A program made the position numbers and the translations under genes. The notes under the pieces were generated by a model. It did not search any database, was not told the origin of the DNA, and was given only the letters and a program-made list of their open reading frames with translations. 64,000 bases of DNA from Mycolicibacterium moriokaense (GTDB lineage: Bacteria > Actinomycetota > Actinomycetes > Mycobacteriales > Mycobacteriaceae): the NCBI RefSeq assembly GCF_003347205.1, contig NZ_QQBJ01000009.1, positions 124,001 to 188,000 of the forward strand, written 5' to 3'. This document shows, one piece after another, positions 27,680-36,137 of this stretch. The number at the start of each line of letters is the position of its first letter. Position 1 is the first letter of the stretch.

Positions 27680-29290
27680 GTGACAATTTCATCAGGGTTG
27701 CCACAAGCCAAGAGAACCATCTCTGAGGCGGACATTCGACCGGGCGAGGTCGCAATGACGACGCTGCCCGAAGGCAAGTCCTCGACGGTGTTCGCCGAGC
27801 GATCCAAATCCTCGTCTACCGAGCATCCATTGGCTCGGGTCACACAAGCCAACCTCCGGGGTTACCGGTGGAAACGCTCTCACCGGATTCGCGTTCTGGC
27901 AGTCGACACGATAGCCGTTGTGACGGCGGTCCTTCTTGCTTCCGTATGCCGTGTTGGACTCCTCCACGACTTCACTGAAATCAAGTGGACAACTGCGGCT
28001 CTATATTCAGTCGGCTTGGCGATCATTTGGCTTACGGCACTTGGGATAGCACATTCGCGCGACTTGACGCTGGTTGGTGTGGGCGCAGAGGAGTATCGCC
28101 TCGTACTGACGGCCACCTTCTGGGTGTTCGGGATCATCGCGGCAGTTGACCTGATCGGCAGGCTGCAGATCGCGCGCGGCTACCTATTGATCGCGCTTCC
28201 TGTAGGTTTAATCGGCTTGGTCGTGGGCCGGCACTTATTACGTCGACACCTTGCACGAAAACGGGCTGGCGGAGCGTTCATGAACCAGGTCGTGGTCTTG
28301 GGTACGCAAGACGCAGTCATTACCCTTTGTCGGAGCTTTGAGCGTTCAAAAGACGCTGGGTACAAAGTGATTGGCGCGTGTGTCCCCGGCTTCGCGGCCG
28401 CAAGCGGCGCTGTCCTGAAAACCTCGGCCGGTGATATTCCGGTGTTCGGCGACGAGGAATCCGTCGAGGCTGCGCTGCGACTCAGCGGCGCCGATGCCCT
28501 TGCTGTCGCCGCAACTGAGCGTCTTGGCCACGAGCGGGTGAGGAAATTGCTGTGGTGCCTCGATCCATTGGGGGTCGATATGATCGTGGTACCGGGCATG
28601 TCGGATATCGCCGGGCCCAGGCTGAAAGTGCGCCCGATCGATAACCTTCCGTTAGTTCACATCGCCAGGCCACGCCACGACAGCAGTTCCTCACGGAATG
28701 GCAAACGCCTGTTCGACCTCGCGTTCGCATCGATTGCGCTCCTGCTCGGCCTTCCACTGTTCTTGACTATCGCGTTGGGAATCAAACTTGATGACGGCGG
28801 ACCAATATTCTTCCGGCAGGAACGAAACGGTCTTCACGGGAGGCGGTTTCGCATCCTGAAGTTCAGGACGATGACGAGCATGCCGGACAGCAACTCTCAA
28901 CTGGTCGCCCTGAGCGACCTGTCAGAACAAACATTTTTCGGAAAGGCTCCGTCCGACAGGCGTGTCACTCGGTTCGGGCGGTACCTGAGAACAACAAGTC
29001 TCGACGAGCTTCCCCAGCTAATCAACGTGCTCCAAGGCTCAATGAGCGTCGTTGGGCCGCGTCCGCTACAGATAGGAGAAGCGGAAGGTATCGAACACTT
29101 CACAGAGCGCAGGGCGCTGGTCAAACCGGGCATGACAGGTTTATGGCAGATCTCTGGGCGATCAGATGTCTCCGCCGAGGAACGAGTTCGGCTTGACCAC
29201 TCTTATGTAGACAATTGGTCCTGCGCCCAAGACATTGTGATCGTGTTACGGACGGTGAAGTCGGTCCTGAAACGGCAGGGGGCGTACTAG
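27680..29290 (+). CDS. Polyprenyl glycosylphosphotransferase (long initiating type)
   Basis: Predicted 536 aa from a GTG at 27680 with a GGAGGGGG ribosome site at 27662-27669; a TTG at 27647 is less likely. It contains four N-terminal transmembrane helices (from about residue 70), a Rossmann-like cytosolic domain (NQVVVLGTQDAV, VFGDEESVEAAL), then the catalytic domain with a fifth helix, ILKFRTM, RVTRFGRYLRTTSLDELPQL, VVGPRP and PGMTGLWQISGRS. It attaches the first sugar phosphate to the lipid carrier. It heads a rightward operon that continues to 38500 and is the block B counterpart of the short enzyme at 18137-18787. Confidence 0.9.
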   Translation: MTISSGLPQAKRTISEADIRPGEVAMTTLPEGKSSTVFAERSKSSSTEHPLARVTQANLRGYRWKRSHRIRVLAVDTIAVVTAVLLASVCRVGLLHDFTEIKWTTAALYSVGLAIIWLTALGIAHSRDLTLVGVGAEEYRLVLTATFWVFGIIAAVDLIGRLQIARGYLLIALPVGLIGLVVGRHLLRRHLARKRAGGAFMNQVVVLGTQDAVITLCRSFERSKDAGYKVIGACVPGFAAASGAVLKTSAGDIPVFGDEESVEAALRLSGADALAVAATERLGHERVRKLLWCLDPLGVDMIVVPGMSDIAGPRLKVRPIDNLPLVHIARPRHDSSSSRNGKRLFDLAFASIALLLGLPLFLTIALGIKLDDGGPIFFRQERNGLHGRRFRILKFRTMTSMPDSNSQLVALSDLSEQTFFGKAPSDRRVTRFGRYLRTTSLDELPQLINVLQGSMSVVGPRPLQIGEAEGIEHFTERRALVKPGMTGLWQISGRSDVSAEERVRLDHSYVDNWSCAQDIVIVLRTVKSVLKRQGAY

Positions 29291-29524
29291 ATGGTCGCAG
29301 ATGCTGCTTCCAACGACGCTGCCCTCTGTCGTGACAGCTCGCGACATCGCCTGAATGAACACTGAGTAAGTGCGATTTTCGTCGGACCGTAAAACCTATC
29401 CGGAGCGTGCCAAAAATATCCGGTGTGGCGGTCGACGATCTCGTTGGCGGCCTCACGTCAAGCGAACGTTTCTGTGCCGTCTTCGGGACCACGATTCGAG
29501 CTCAGACGTACAAAAGGGGCTGAT

Positions 29525-31774
29525 GTGATTATAGACCGAAATATCGCGCCCTATATCGTCCTGGACCAGGAACCTATTCGGGAGGCGCTGAGCAAGATCG
29601 ATGCAAATGAAGAGGGTATGGTCGTATGCGTAGATAGCGCAGGCCTGTTGCTGGGGATATTGACCGATGGCGATTTTCGCCGCTGGATCATGGATAAAAG
29701 CCATCCCAACCTCGATAGACCGGTCGGTATGGTTATAAATCGCCACATCACTTCGGCTATGATCGACGATAGTCCAAGTCGCATTGCTTCTAAATTGAGC
29801 GAGCAGGTGCATTTCCTTCCGTTGACCGATGCCGGCGGCCGGTGCGTGGCTTTAGTACGTAAGAGAAGTGCGCACATTTGCATCGAGGGACACAAGATTG
29901 GCGTCGGACAACGCAGTTTTATCATCGCAGAAATTGGCAACAATCATAACGGTAGCTTGGAGCTGGCACGAAGGCTGGTCGACGAGGCCGCACGTGTCGG
30001 TGCGGATTGTGCCAAGTTTCAGATGCGTGACCTTTCGACCCTGTACAGAAACAAGGGCAACGCTTCGGATGCCGAAGAGGATCTGGGCTCGCAGTACACA
30101 CTAGACTTGCTCAACCGTTTTCAGCTTTCCCGCGACGACATGTTCAGGATTTTCGATTATTGCCGCATGAAGGGGATTACCCCGCTGTGCACCCCTTGGG
30201 ATATCTCCAGCGTGGAGGCCCTCGAGGATTATGGCGTTCCCGCGTACAAGTCGGCATCTGCGGATTTGACCAATCATGATCTTTTGCGCCGCCTCGCCGG
30301 TACGGGGAAACCGTTGATCTGCTCAACCGGCATGAGTACCGAGGCGGAAATTCGCGAGTCCATCGCGCTATTGCGCAACAGAGGCGCGCAATATGTCCTT
30401 CTACATTGCAATTCCACCTACCCAGCGCCCTTCAAGGATCTGAATCTGACCTATATGGAGAACTTGCGTCAGTACGGGAATTGTCCGGTCGGTTATTCCA
30501 GTCATGATCGCGGCATCAGCATCGCGCTGGCGGCAGTGGCCCTCGGGGCAAATGTGATCGAAAAGCATTTCACCCTGGATAGAAGCATGGAAGGGAACGA
30601 CCATCGCGTGAGTCTATTGCCGCAGGAGTTCGCGGAGATGACGAAGGGTATTCGGGAGGTTGAACAGGCCAGGGGCAGTGAGATGGCCGAGCGCCGCTTG
30701 AGCCAGGGAGAACTGATGAATCGCGAGATCCTCGGCAAGAGCTTGGTCATAAACGTTCCCCTCAAGCCCGGAGATGTGATTGAAGAATCTATGCTCGAGG
30801 TGAGGAGTCCTGGGCAGGGACTGCAGCCTAACCGTAAGGCTGACATTGTCGGTAAGGTAGCCAAACGTGAATTAAATCCCGGCGACATCCTATTTCCATC
30901 GGACTTGCGCGAGTTCATTCCGGCACCGCGGATGTTTAAGTTCAGACGCCCATTCGGAATTCCTGTCCGCCATCATGACCTGAACAACCTCGCCGAGCGA
31001 TCAAATTTCGACTTCTTAGAATTTCATTTCAGCTACAAGGACTTACAGGAGGATGAGAGTCGGTATTTCAACGCTGTCCGGGACATGGATCTGATCATCC
31101 ACTCACCCGAATTGTTTGAGGGCGATCACATAATGGATCTGTGTTCACTGAATGATGAGTATCGAGCATTATCGATTCAGCATCTGCGGCGAGTTATCGA
31201 TGTGACCAGGCGCGTGCAGAGATGGTTTTTGCGGGCCGAAAGACCGCGGATAATTATAAATGCCGGCGGATTTACCCAGGATGAGCCGCTGGAAAAGCGA
31301 GAACGTGCCGTCCGCTATGAAATGATTCTAGATTCTCTTGATCAAATACATGCCGAGGATGTTGAAATCATCCCACAAACCATGCCACCCTTCCCCTGGC
31401 ATTTCGGCGGTCAACGCTGTCAGAATCTATTCGTGGATGCGGATGAAATCGCCACCTTTTGCAAGAATCATAATTACCGAGTCTGTTTTGATACATCACA
31501 TTCTAAGCTGGCCTGTAATCATCACCGTTGGTCGTTCAGCGAATTTATTGACAAGGTTGGGCCTTGGACGGCGCATCTGCATATCGCGGACGCCTCCGGC
31601 GTTGACGGTGAGGGACTCCAGATCAATGAAGGTGATATTGACTTTTCGGGCGTGGGCCGTAGCCTGCGAAGGGTTTGCCCAGAAGCCTCTTTCATTCCAG
31701 AGATATGGCAGGGGCACAAGAATGGCGGCGAAGGATTTTGGCGTGCGCTCGAGAGGCTGGAGGGCGTTCTATGA
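29525..31774 (+). CDS. CBS-NeuB-SAF-TIM barrel fusion: nonulosonate synthase-like
   Basis: Predicted 749 aa from a GTG at 29525 with AAAAGGGG upstream; an earlier frame to 29423 has no support. The order is: CBS pair (about 1-115, LLGILTDGDFRRWI); NeuB synthase barrel (130-385) with SFIIAEIGNNHNGS, CAKFQ, ICSTGMS, GYSSHDRG and IEKHFTLDRSMEGNDH; SAF domain (400-465, KPGDVI, GKVAKRELNPGDIL); and a C-terminal xylose-isomerase/AP-endonuclease-like barrel (470-749) with LIIHSPE, RIIINAGG, CFDTSHSKL, AHLHIADASG and FIPEIWQGH. NeuB enzymes condense PEP with a six-carbon sugar to a nine-carbon 3-deoxy-ulosonate. The C-terminal barrel may epimerise or isomerise the substrate, and CBS may sense nucleotides; both are inferences. 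G+C is far below the flanks. Confidence 0.85.
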   Translation: MIIDRNIAPYIVLDQEPIREALSKIDANEEGMVVCVDSAGLLLGILTDGDFRRWIMDKSHPNLDRPVGMVINRHITSAMIDDSPSRIASKLSEQVHFLPLTDAGGRCVALVRKRSAHICIEGHKIGVGQRSFIIAEIGNNHNGSLELARRLVDEAARVGADCAKFQMRDLSTLYRNKGNASDAEEDLGSQYTLDLLNRFQLSRDDMFRIFDYCRMKGITPLCTPWDISSVEALEDYGVPAYKSASADLTNHDLLRRLAGTGKPLICSTGMSTEAEIRESIALLRNRGAQYVLLHCNSTYPAPFKDLNLTYMENLRQYGNCPVGYSSHDRGISIALAAVALGANVIEKHFTLDRSMEGNDHRVSLLPQEFAEMTKGIREVEQARGSEMAERRLSQGELMNREILGKSLVINVPLKPGDVIEESMLEVRSPGQGLQPNRKADIVGKVAKRELNPGDILFPSDLREFIPAPRMFKFRRPFGIPVRHHDLNNLAERSNFDFLEFHFSYKDLQEDESRYFNAVRDMDLIIHSPELFEGDHIMDLCSLNDEYRALSIQHLRRVIDVTRRVQRWFLRAERPRIIINAGGFTQDEPLEKRERAVRYEMILDSLDQIHAEDVEIIPQTMPPFPWHFGGQRCQNLFVDADEIATFCKNHNYRVCFDTSHSKLACNHHRWSFSEFIDKVGPWTAHLHIADASGVDGEGLQINEGDIDFSGVGRSLRRVCPEASFIPEIWQGHKNGGEGFWRALERLEGVL

Positions 31775-31823
31775 GGTCCAGTGGATGTGGTTCTCCCTCA
31801 CGACTTATCAGGCTGGGCGTTAA

Positions 31824-33002
31824 ATGAATCTACGAGTTGACTGGCCCTCGCGAGGCCATGGATACACCGAGGAGGAAATTCAAGCGGTGGGACAGGTAAT
31901 GCGCGCCTCAGGGCAGGCACTTACTAACGGTCCAATTGTTCACCGCTTCGAGGAAGCATTCGCCGAATATATTGGTGTAAAGCGCGCCTTTTCGACGATG
32001 AGCTGTGCGCATGCGCTCGATATCTCTGCGATGCTGGCCGGTATCGAGCCCGGCGACGAGATCGTAATCCCAGCCCACACTTACTGCGCCTCCGCACTGG
32101 CGTTTGCGCGTCGGGGGGCCGTGATCCGCTGGGCAGACCTCGATCCGCATTCGCTGACCATGGCGCCGGATAGCTTGCGCCGGCTGTGCAACGACAAGAC
32201 CAAGGCCGTCGTACTGGTGCATCTTTACGGCTTGCTCAGCCCACACGTTGAATGGATCGCCGAGTTCTGCGAGCAGCAGGGGGTCGTGCTGATTGAGGAC
32301 TGCGCGCAGGCCGTGGGATCGCAACTGCGCGAGAAGCATTGCGGCACGTTCGGCGATATCGGCTGTTACAGCTTTCACGCGCAGAAGAATCTGACAACCC
32401 TCGGCGAGGGCGGCATGTTGGTCGTCAAGCATGCCAAATGGGCCGACAAGGTTCCCGGCTTGCGGCTCAACGGACATGCGCAATTTACGAACCAGACGGA
32501 GTACTGGCTACCCGCGATGGGTAACGTCGACCTGGACATCGAGGGCATGTGGCCCATCAAATCGACGATGAACGAGGTGCAAGCCGCCGTCGGCGAGTTG
32601 GTGCTAGGCCGCCTGGATGCGTTGACCGCCCAGCGCCGCGCGCGCGGCATGGCCTTCCGCGAAGCGATGCGCGAATTCCCGGAGCTTGTTTTCCAGTCGA
32701 TACACACTCCCGAGGCCCACAGCCATCATCTGCTGCCAGCGCGCTACGACGGTAAGCATGGCCGCGATGCGTTGATCCGCATGTTGTCAACGGAGTACTC
32801 GATTAAGGCCATCATTCAGTACTACCCGCTGAACCGTTACGACCTGTTCCGCAAAAGCGGTCACGGGCACGCAGACGTACCCGAAACAGACCGCTTCTTC
32901 GACACCATGGTTTCCTTTCCGTTCTCGATGGAGATCAACGATGCCGACTTTTGCTACATGATCGAATCAGTGCGCTCGGCACTATGTCGGCTGCGCAGAT
33001 AA
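31824..33002 (+). CDS. DegT/DnrJ/EryC1 aminotransferase (KdnA-like role)
   Basis: Predicted 392 aa. A PLP enzyme with the Schiff-base lysine at about residue 188 in YSFHAQKNLTTLGEGG and the cofactor Asp at 159 in LIEDCAQAVG. The family aminates keto-sugars using Glu or Gln. It lies between the NeuB fusion and the cytidylyltransferase and two genes before a KdnB-like alcohol dehydrogenase. In Shewanella, the KdnB/KdnA pair oxidises and then aminates C8 of Kdo, and KdnA is also a DegT-family enzyme. By analogy, this protein may aminate C8 of the ulosonic acid. Its stop lies 2 bases before the next start. Confidence 0.85.
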   Translation: MNLRVDWPSRGHGYTEEEIQAVGQVMRASGQALTNGPIVHRFEEAFAEYIGVKRAFSTMSCAHALDISAMLAGIEPGDEIVIPAHTYCASALAFARRGAVIRWADLDPHSLTMAPDSLRRLCNDKTKAVVLVHLYGLLSPHVEWIAEFCEQQGVVLIEDCAQAVGSQLREKHCGTFGDIGCYSFHAQKNLTTLGEGGMLVVKHAKWADKVPGLRLNGHAQFTNQTEYWLPAMGNVDLDIEGMWPIKSTMNEVQAAVGELVLGRLDALTAQRRARGMAFREAMREFPELVFQSIHTPEAHSHHLLPARYDGKHGRDALIRMLSTEYSIKAIIQYYPLNRYDLFRKSGHGHADVPETDRFFDTMVSFPFSMEINDADFCYMIESVRSALCRLRR

Positions 33003-33004
33003 CC

Positions 33005-33634
33005 ATGCGACTGGCCGTGATCCCCGCCCGCAGCGGAAGCAAAGGTCTTCCCGGGAAGAATATTCGTCCGCTGCTGGGCAAGCCACTCATTGCCTGGTCG
33101 ATCGAGGCGGCGCTGGCCGCAGAGAAGGTGGATCGGGTAGTCGTCTCCACCGACAGCGAGGAGATCGCCGAGGTTGCGCGTCAATTCGGTGCAGAGGCGT
33201 TGCTGCGGCCGATCGAGTTGGCCACCGATGAGGCGACAACCATCGCGGTCCTGACGCACATTGCCTCCGAGATTCCCGGTGCCTCCACCTTCATCGTGTT
33301 GCAACCGACCTCGCCGCTGCGCAACGTGGGGCAGATCGATGCCTGTATCGATGCGTTCGAAGGAGCGGGATACAGCAACCTGGCTACTGGTTATTGGTGC
33401 AAGTATTTGGAATTCGGAATTCACAACAACTTGCGCCGGCAAGACTATCCGGGCTTCTTTTACGATGACGGTAATATCTACATACTCCGTCGTTCGCTAG
33501 TGATCAAAGGACAGTGGTCCGGTGACAACGTTGGCCGAATGGTGATCAGCCGTCCGCAAAACTATGAAATCGACGACGAGGTGGATTTCACCGTTCTCGA
33601 GGCACTGATGCGACGCTACAGGCTGAATAGCTAG
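33005..33634 (+). CDS. CMP-ulosonate (acylneuraminate-type) cytidylyltransferase
   Basis: Predicted 209 aa from MRLAVIPARSGSKGLPGKN at 33005; the frame extends upstream into the aminotransferase, but the family begins here. The N-terminal signature binds CTP, and FIVLQPTSPLRNVG and NYEIDDEVDF are typical of NeuA/PseF/LegF enzymes. It activates a 3-deoxy-ulosonic acid as CMP-sugar. It is slightly shorter than most NeuA proteins, close to the minimal catalytic domain. Its presence shows that the ulosonic acid made here is meant for transfer into a glycan. Confidence 0.9.
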   Translation: MRLAVIPARSGSKGLPGKNIRPLLGKPLIAWSIEAALAAEKVDRVVVSTDSEEIAEVARQFGAEALLRPIELATDEATTIAVLTHIASEIPGASTFIVLQPTSPLRNVGQIDACIDAFEGAGYSNLATGYWCKYLEFGIHNNLRRQDYPGFFYDDGNIYILRRSLVIKGQWSGDNVGRMVISRPQNYEIDDEVDFTVLEALMRRYRLNS

Positions 33635-33653
33635 ATTCACTCGAGGGATGGCG

Positions 33654-34724
33654 ATGACAGGTTTTCGTATCTTCAAACAAGTGCCCCGACTCCTATTCGG
33701 CTCCCGGGCCCTGGATCGGCTTGACGAACTATTACCCGCCAAGATGTCCAGCGAAGATTATTACTTCTTTGTGATCGATGACGCCCTAGAGGTGTACGGC
33801 ATCGAGCAGCGAATCCACTCGGATGGCCGTGACTTGGTCGAATGGTTTCCCGCGACAGCCGGGGAACCGTCGACCGCGCAGGTAGATGCACTCAAACAGA
33901 AGATTGTGGCGGCACGCGGCGCGACGCTGCCCAAGGCGGTAATCGGTATCGGCGGTGGCAGCAGCATGGACGTCGCTAAGGCCGTGTCCGTAATGCTGTG
34001 CAATGCGGGGGCTTCCAGTCAATATCAGGGCTGGGATTTGGTACCCAACCCAGGCGTTTACAAGGTGGGTGTACCGACGGTCGCCGGTTCCGGCGCCGAG
34101 GCCAGTCGCACAGCGGTGCTGATGGGCAAGGACCGCAAGTTCGGCATCAATAGTGATCACAGCATGTTCGATGCGATTATTCTCGACAGCAGCCTGATTG
34201 CCACCGTGCCAAGAGACCAACGCTTCTATTCAGGCATGGATTGCTACATCCACTGTGTCGAAAGCCTACAGGGAACGATGATCAACGAGCTGGCGCGCGG
34301 TAATGCGAGCAAGGGCTTGGAGCTATGCAACGAAGTCTTCCTGGGTGAGGGAACAGATGACATGCTCACGACCGCCTCGTACATGGGCGGAGTGTCAATC
34401 GTGAACTCGGAGGTCGGCGTTTGTCACGCTTTATCCTATGGCCTGAGCTTAGAACTGGGCTTCCGGCACGGTTTTGCGAATTGTGTGGCGTTCAATGTGC
34501 TTGATGAATATTACGGGCCTTGGGTCGCCAACTTTAGGGAGATGCTTGGCCAGCACAATATAACTCTGCCGAGCCGGGTATGCGAAGAGCTCGATTCAAA
34601 GGCCATGGAAAGGATGGTTGAGATGACCTTGCAGATGGAAAGACCGTTGACTAACGCTCTCGGAGGGAACTGGCGGGATAGCTTTACTCGAGAAAAAATT
34701 GTCGAATTGTATGCCGAAATGTGA
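33654..34724 (+). CDS. Iron-containing alcohol dehydrogenase, KdnB-like
   Basis: Predicted 356 aa from the ATG at 33654, with GAGGG correctly spaced; an ATG at 33648 sits on the ribosome site. It is a group III dehydrogenase with the NAD loop IGIGGGSSMDVAKAV and likely metal ligands Asp196, His200 (GMDCYIHCVES), His258 (GVCHALSYG) and His272 (GFRHGFANC). Stretches such as YQGWDLVPNP, GSGAEASRTAVL and GMDCYIHCVESL agree closely with what I remember of Shewanella oneidensis KdnB, the Kdo 8-oxidase, better than with general alcohol dehydrogenases. I infer oxidation of C8 of a ulosonic acid, preparing amination. Confidence 0.82.
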   Translation: MTGFRIFKQVPRLLFGSRALDRLDELLPAKMSSEDYYFFVIDDALEVYGIEQRIHSDGRDLVEWFPATAGEPSTAQVDALKQKIVAARGATLPKAVIGIGGGSSMDVAKAVSVMLCNAGASSQYQGWDLVPNPGVYKVGVPTVAGSGAEASRTAVLMGKDRKFGINSDHSMFDAIILDSSLIATVPRDQRFYSGMDCYIHCVESLQGTMINELARGNASKGLELCNEVFLGEGTDDMLTTASYMGGVSIVNSEVGVCHALSYGLSLELGFRHGFANCVAFNVLDEYYGPWVANFREMLGQHNITLPSRVCEELDSKAMERMVEMTLQMERPLTNALGGNWRDSFTREKIVELYAEM

Positions 34725-34924
34725 GCGCGGGTTCGAATTCGCCGTCCTACATGAATAATCAGCATCCCGAACCACGTCGAATGATTGCGAGCCATCGATG
34801 AAAACTCCCGTCAAAGACAACGGCTGTAAGCAGCCAACCTATGCCATTAAGACCGCGACCAACCAGCTGACATTTCAAAAGCGACGCGCCCGCGATTCCA
34901 TAGCCCCGGGTTTTAGAAATACTG

Positions 34925-36007
34925 ATGCAGCGCTCCATGCATGAGCCAAGCAGTGGCTCTTTTCAGCCAAGCCGGACGGACGCCGAGTCGAAAGCGGACA
35001 CTGGTGACCGCGCCCTGCGCCAGGCTTTCCCGATAACAAATGGCCCGAACCTCGAGAAGCACTCGAAGCAAGGCCAAGCTCCCAGCGCGACAAACTCACC
35101 GCTCGTTGATGTCGTCATAGTGACCTACGGTCGAGCGGATCTGGTCCGCAATACGTTACACACGCTTGTGACGAGCTCTCCCGCTGGCGTATTGCGCGTC
35201 ACGGTGGTTGACAACAACTCTCCGGACGAGACGCCCGACGTCGTGGCTACTGAATTTCCCCAGGTTCGCCTGATCCGTAGAACGGACAATCCTGGTTTCG
35301 CAGTCTCGAACAACCAGGCACTTGCCCTGACAACCGCTCCCTTCATTCTGTTGCTGAACCCTGACAGCCAGGCAAGCTGGTCCACCATTGAACATTTGAT
35401 GGCCCAGCTCAAGATCGACGCCAGTATTGGGATGATTGGCTGCCGCCTCTTGTTGGAAAACGGGTCATTCGATCACGCGGCTAAACGGCGCATCCCGACT
35501 CCATTCCAAGCATTGCTGTATTTTAGCTCTCCGATACTCGGCCGAAAAGTTAGCAATTACGTCGCCAATGATGTGTCCGAGACCAGTGTCGGCGATGTGG
35601 ACTCCTTAAATGGCGCCTTCATGTTGGTAACCAGACAGGCGCTCAACGGGGTTGGCGGGCTGGACGAAAGCTATTGGATGTATGCCGAAGATTTGGACTG
35701 GTGCGTTAGGTTCCGCGACGCCGGATGGCGAGTTGTCTACGACGGCCGTGTAACAGCGCTCCACGTTAAAGGCGGCAGCTCGGGCAAGCGGAAAAGTCTG
35801 CGATTGAACTACCATTTTCACCGTAGTATGGTCATTTTTTACCAACGCCATCTGGCGCCCTCCAATCGGAGTGCAATCAACTTCCTTGTCGTCGCGGCGA
35901 TCTGGGTCCGATTCGCGCTCGTCCAGACGATCACGATGACGCTCAACGTCGTCGCGAAACTCCGTTTGCACAAGCGACCACTGCACCTAACACCCTTAGA
36001 CCGATGA
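34925..36007 (+). CDS. Glycosyltransferase family 2 (rhamnosyltransferase-like)
   Basis: Predicted 360 aa; the start is uncertain because about 58 unstructured residues precede the domain. It has a GT-A fold with VDVVIVTYGRADLVRNTL, the donor loop TVVDNNSPDET, NPGFAVSNNQAL, the DXD-type LLLNPDSQ and the C-terminal YWMYAEDLDWCVRFRDAGW. This subtype includes rhamnosyl- and galactofuranosyl-type transferases. It is separated by 200 bases from the KdnB-like gene but lies in the same direction, and probably extends the block B repeat unit. Confidence 0.82.
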   Translation: MQRSMHEPSSGSFQPSRTDAESKADTGDRALRQAFPITNGPNLEKHSKQGQAPSATNSPLVDVVIVTYGRADLVRNTLHTLVTSSPAGVLRVTVVDNNSPDETPDVVATEFPQVRLIRRTDNPGFAVSNNQALALTTAPFILLLNPDSQASWSTIEHLMAQLKIDASIGMIGCRLLLENGSFDHAAKRRIPTPFQALLYFSSPILGRKVSNYVANDVSETSVGDVDSLNGAFMLVTRQALNGVGGLDESYWMYAEDLDWCVRFRDAGWRVVYDGRVTALHVKGGSSGKRKSLRLNYHFHRSMVIFYQRHLAPSNRSAINFLVVAAIWVRFALVQTITMTLNVVAKLRLHKRPLHLTPLDR

Positions 36008-36137
36008 CCGTGTTGATCAGCGTCTTCGCTGTCGATGCGAAACTGCAAGCAACAGAGATGTCGTGGTCTGCTCCGACAAGTGCGACCGCGCCATCCGCAA
36101 TCAGCGTACCGGTGGGCATCTTTTTTGGATTCATCGC

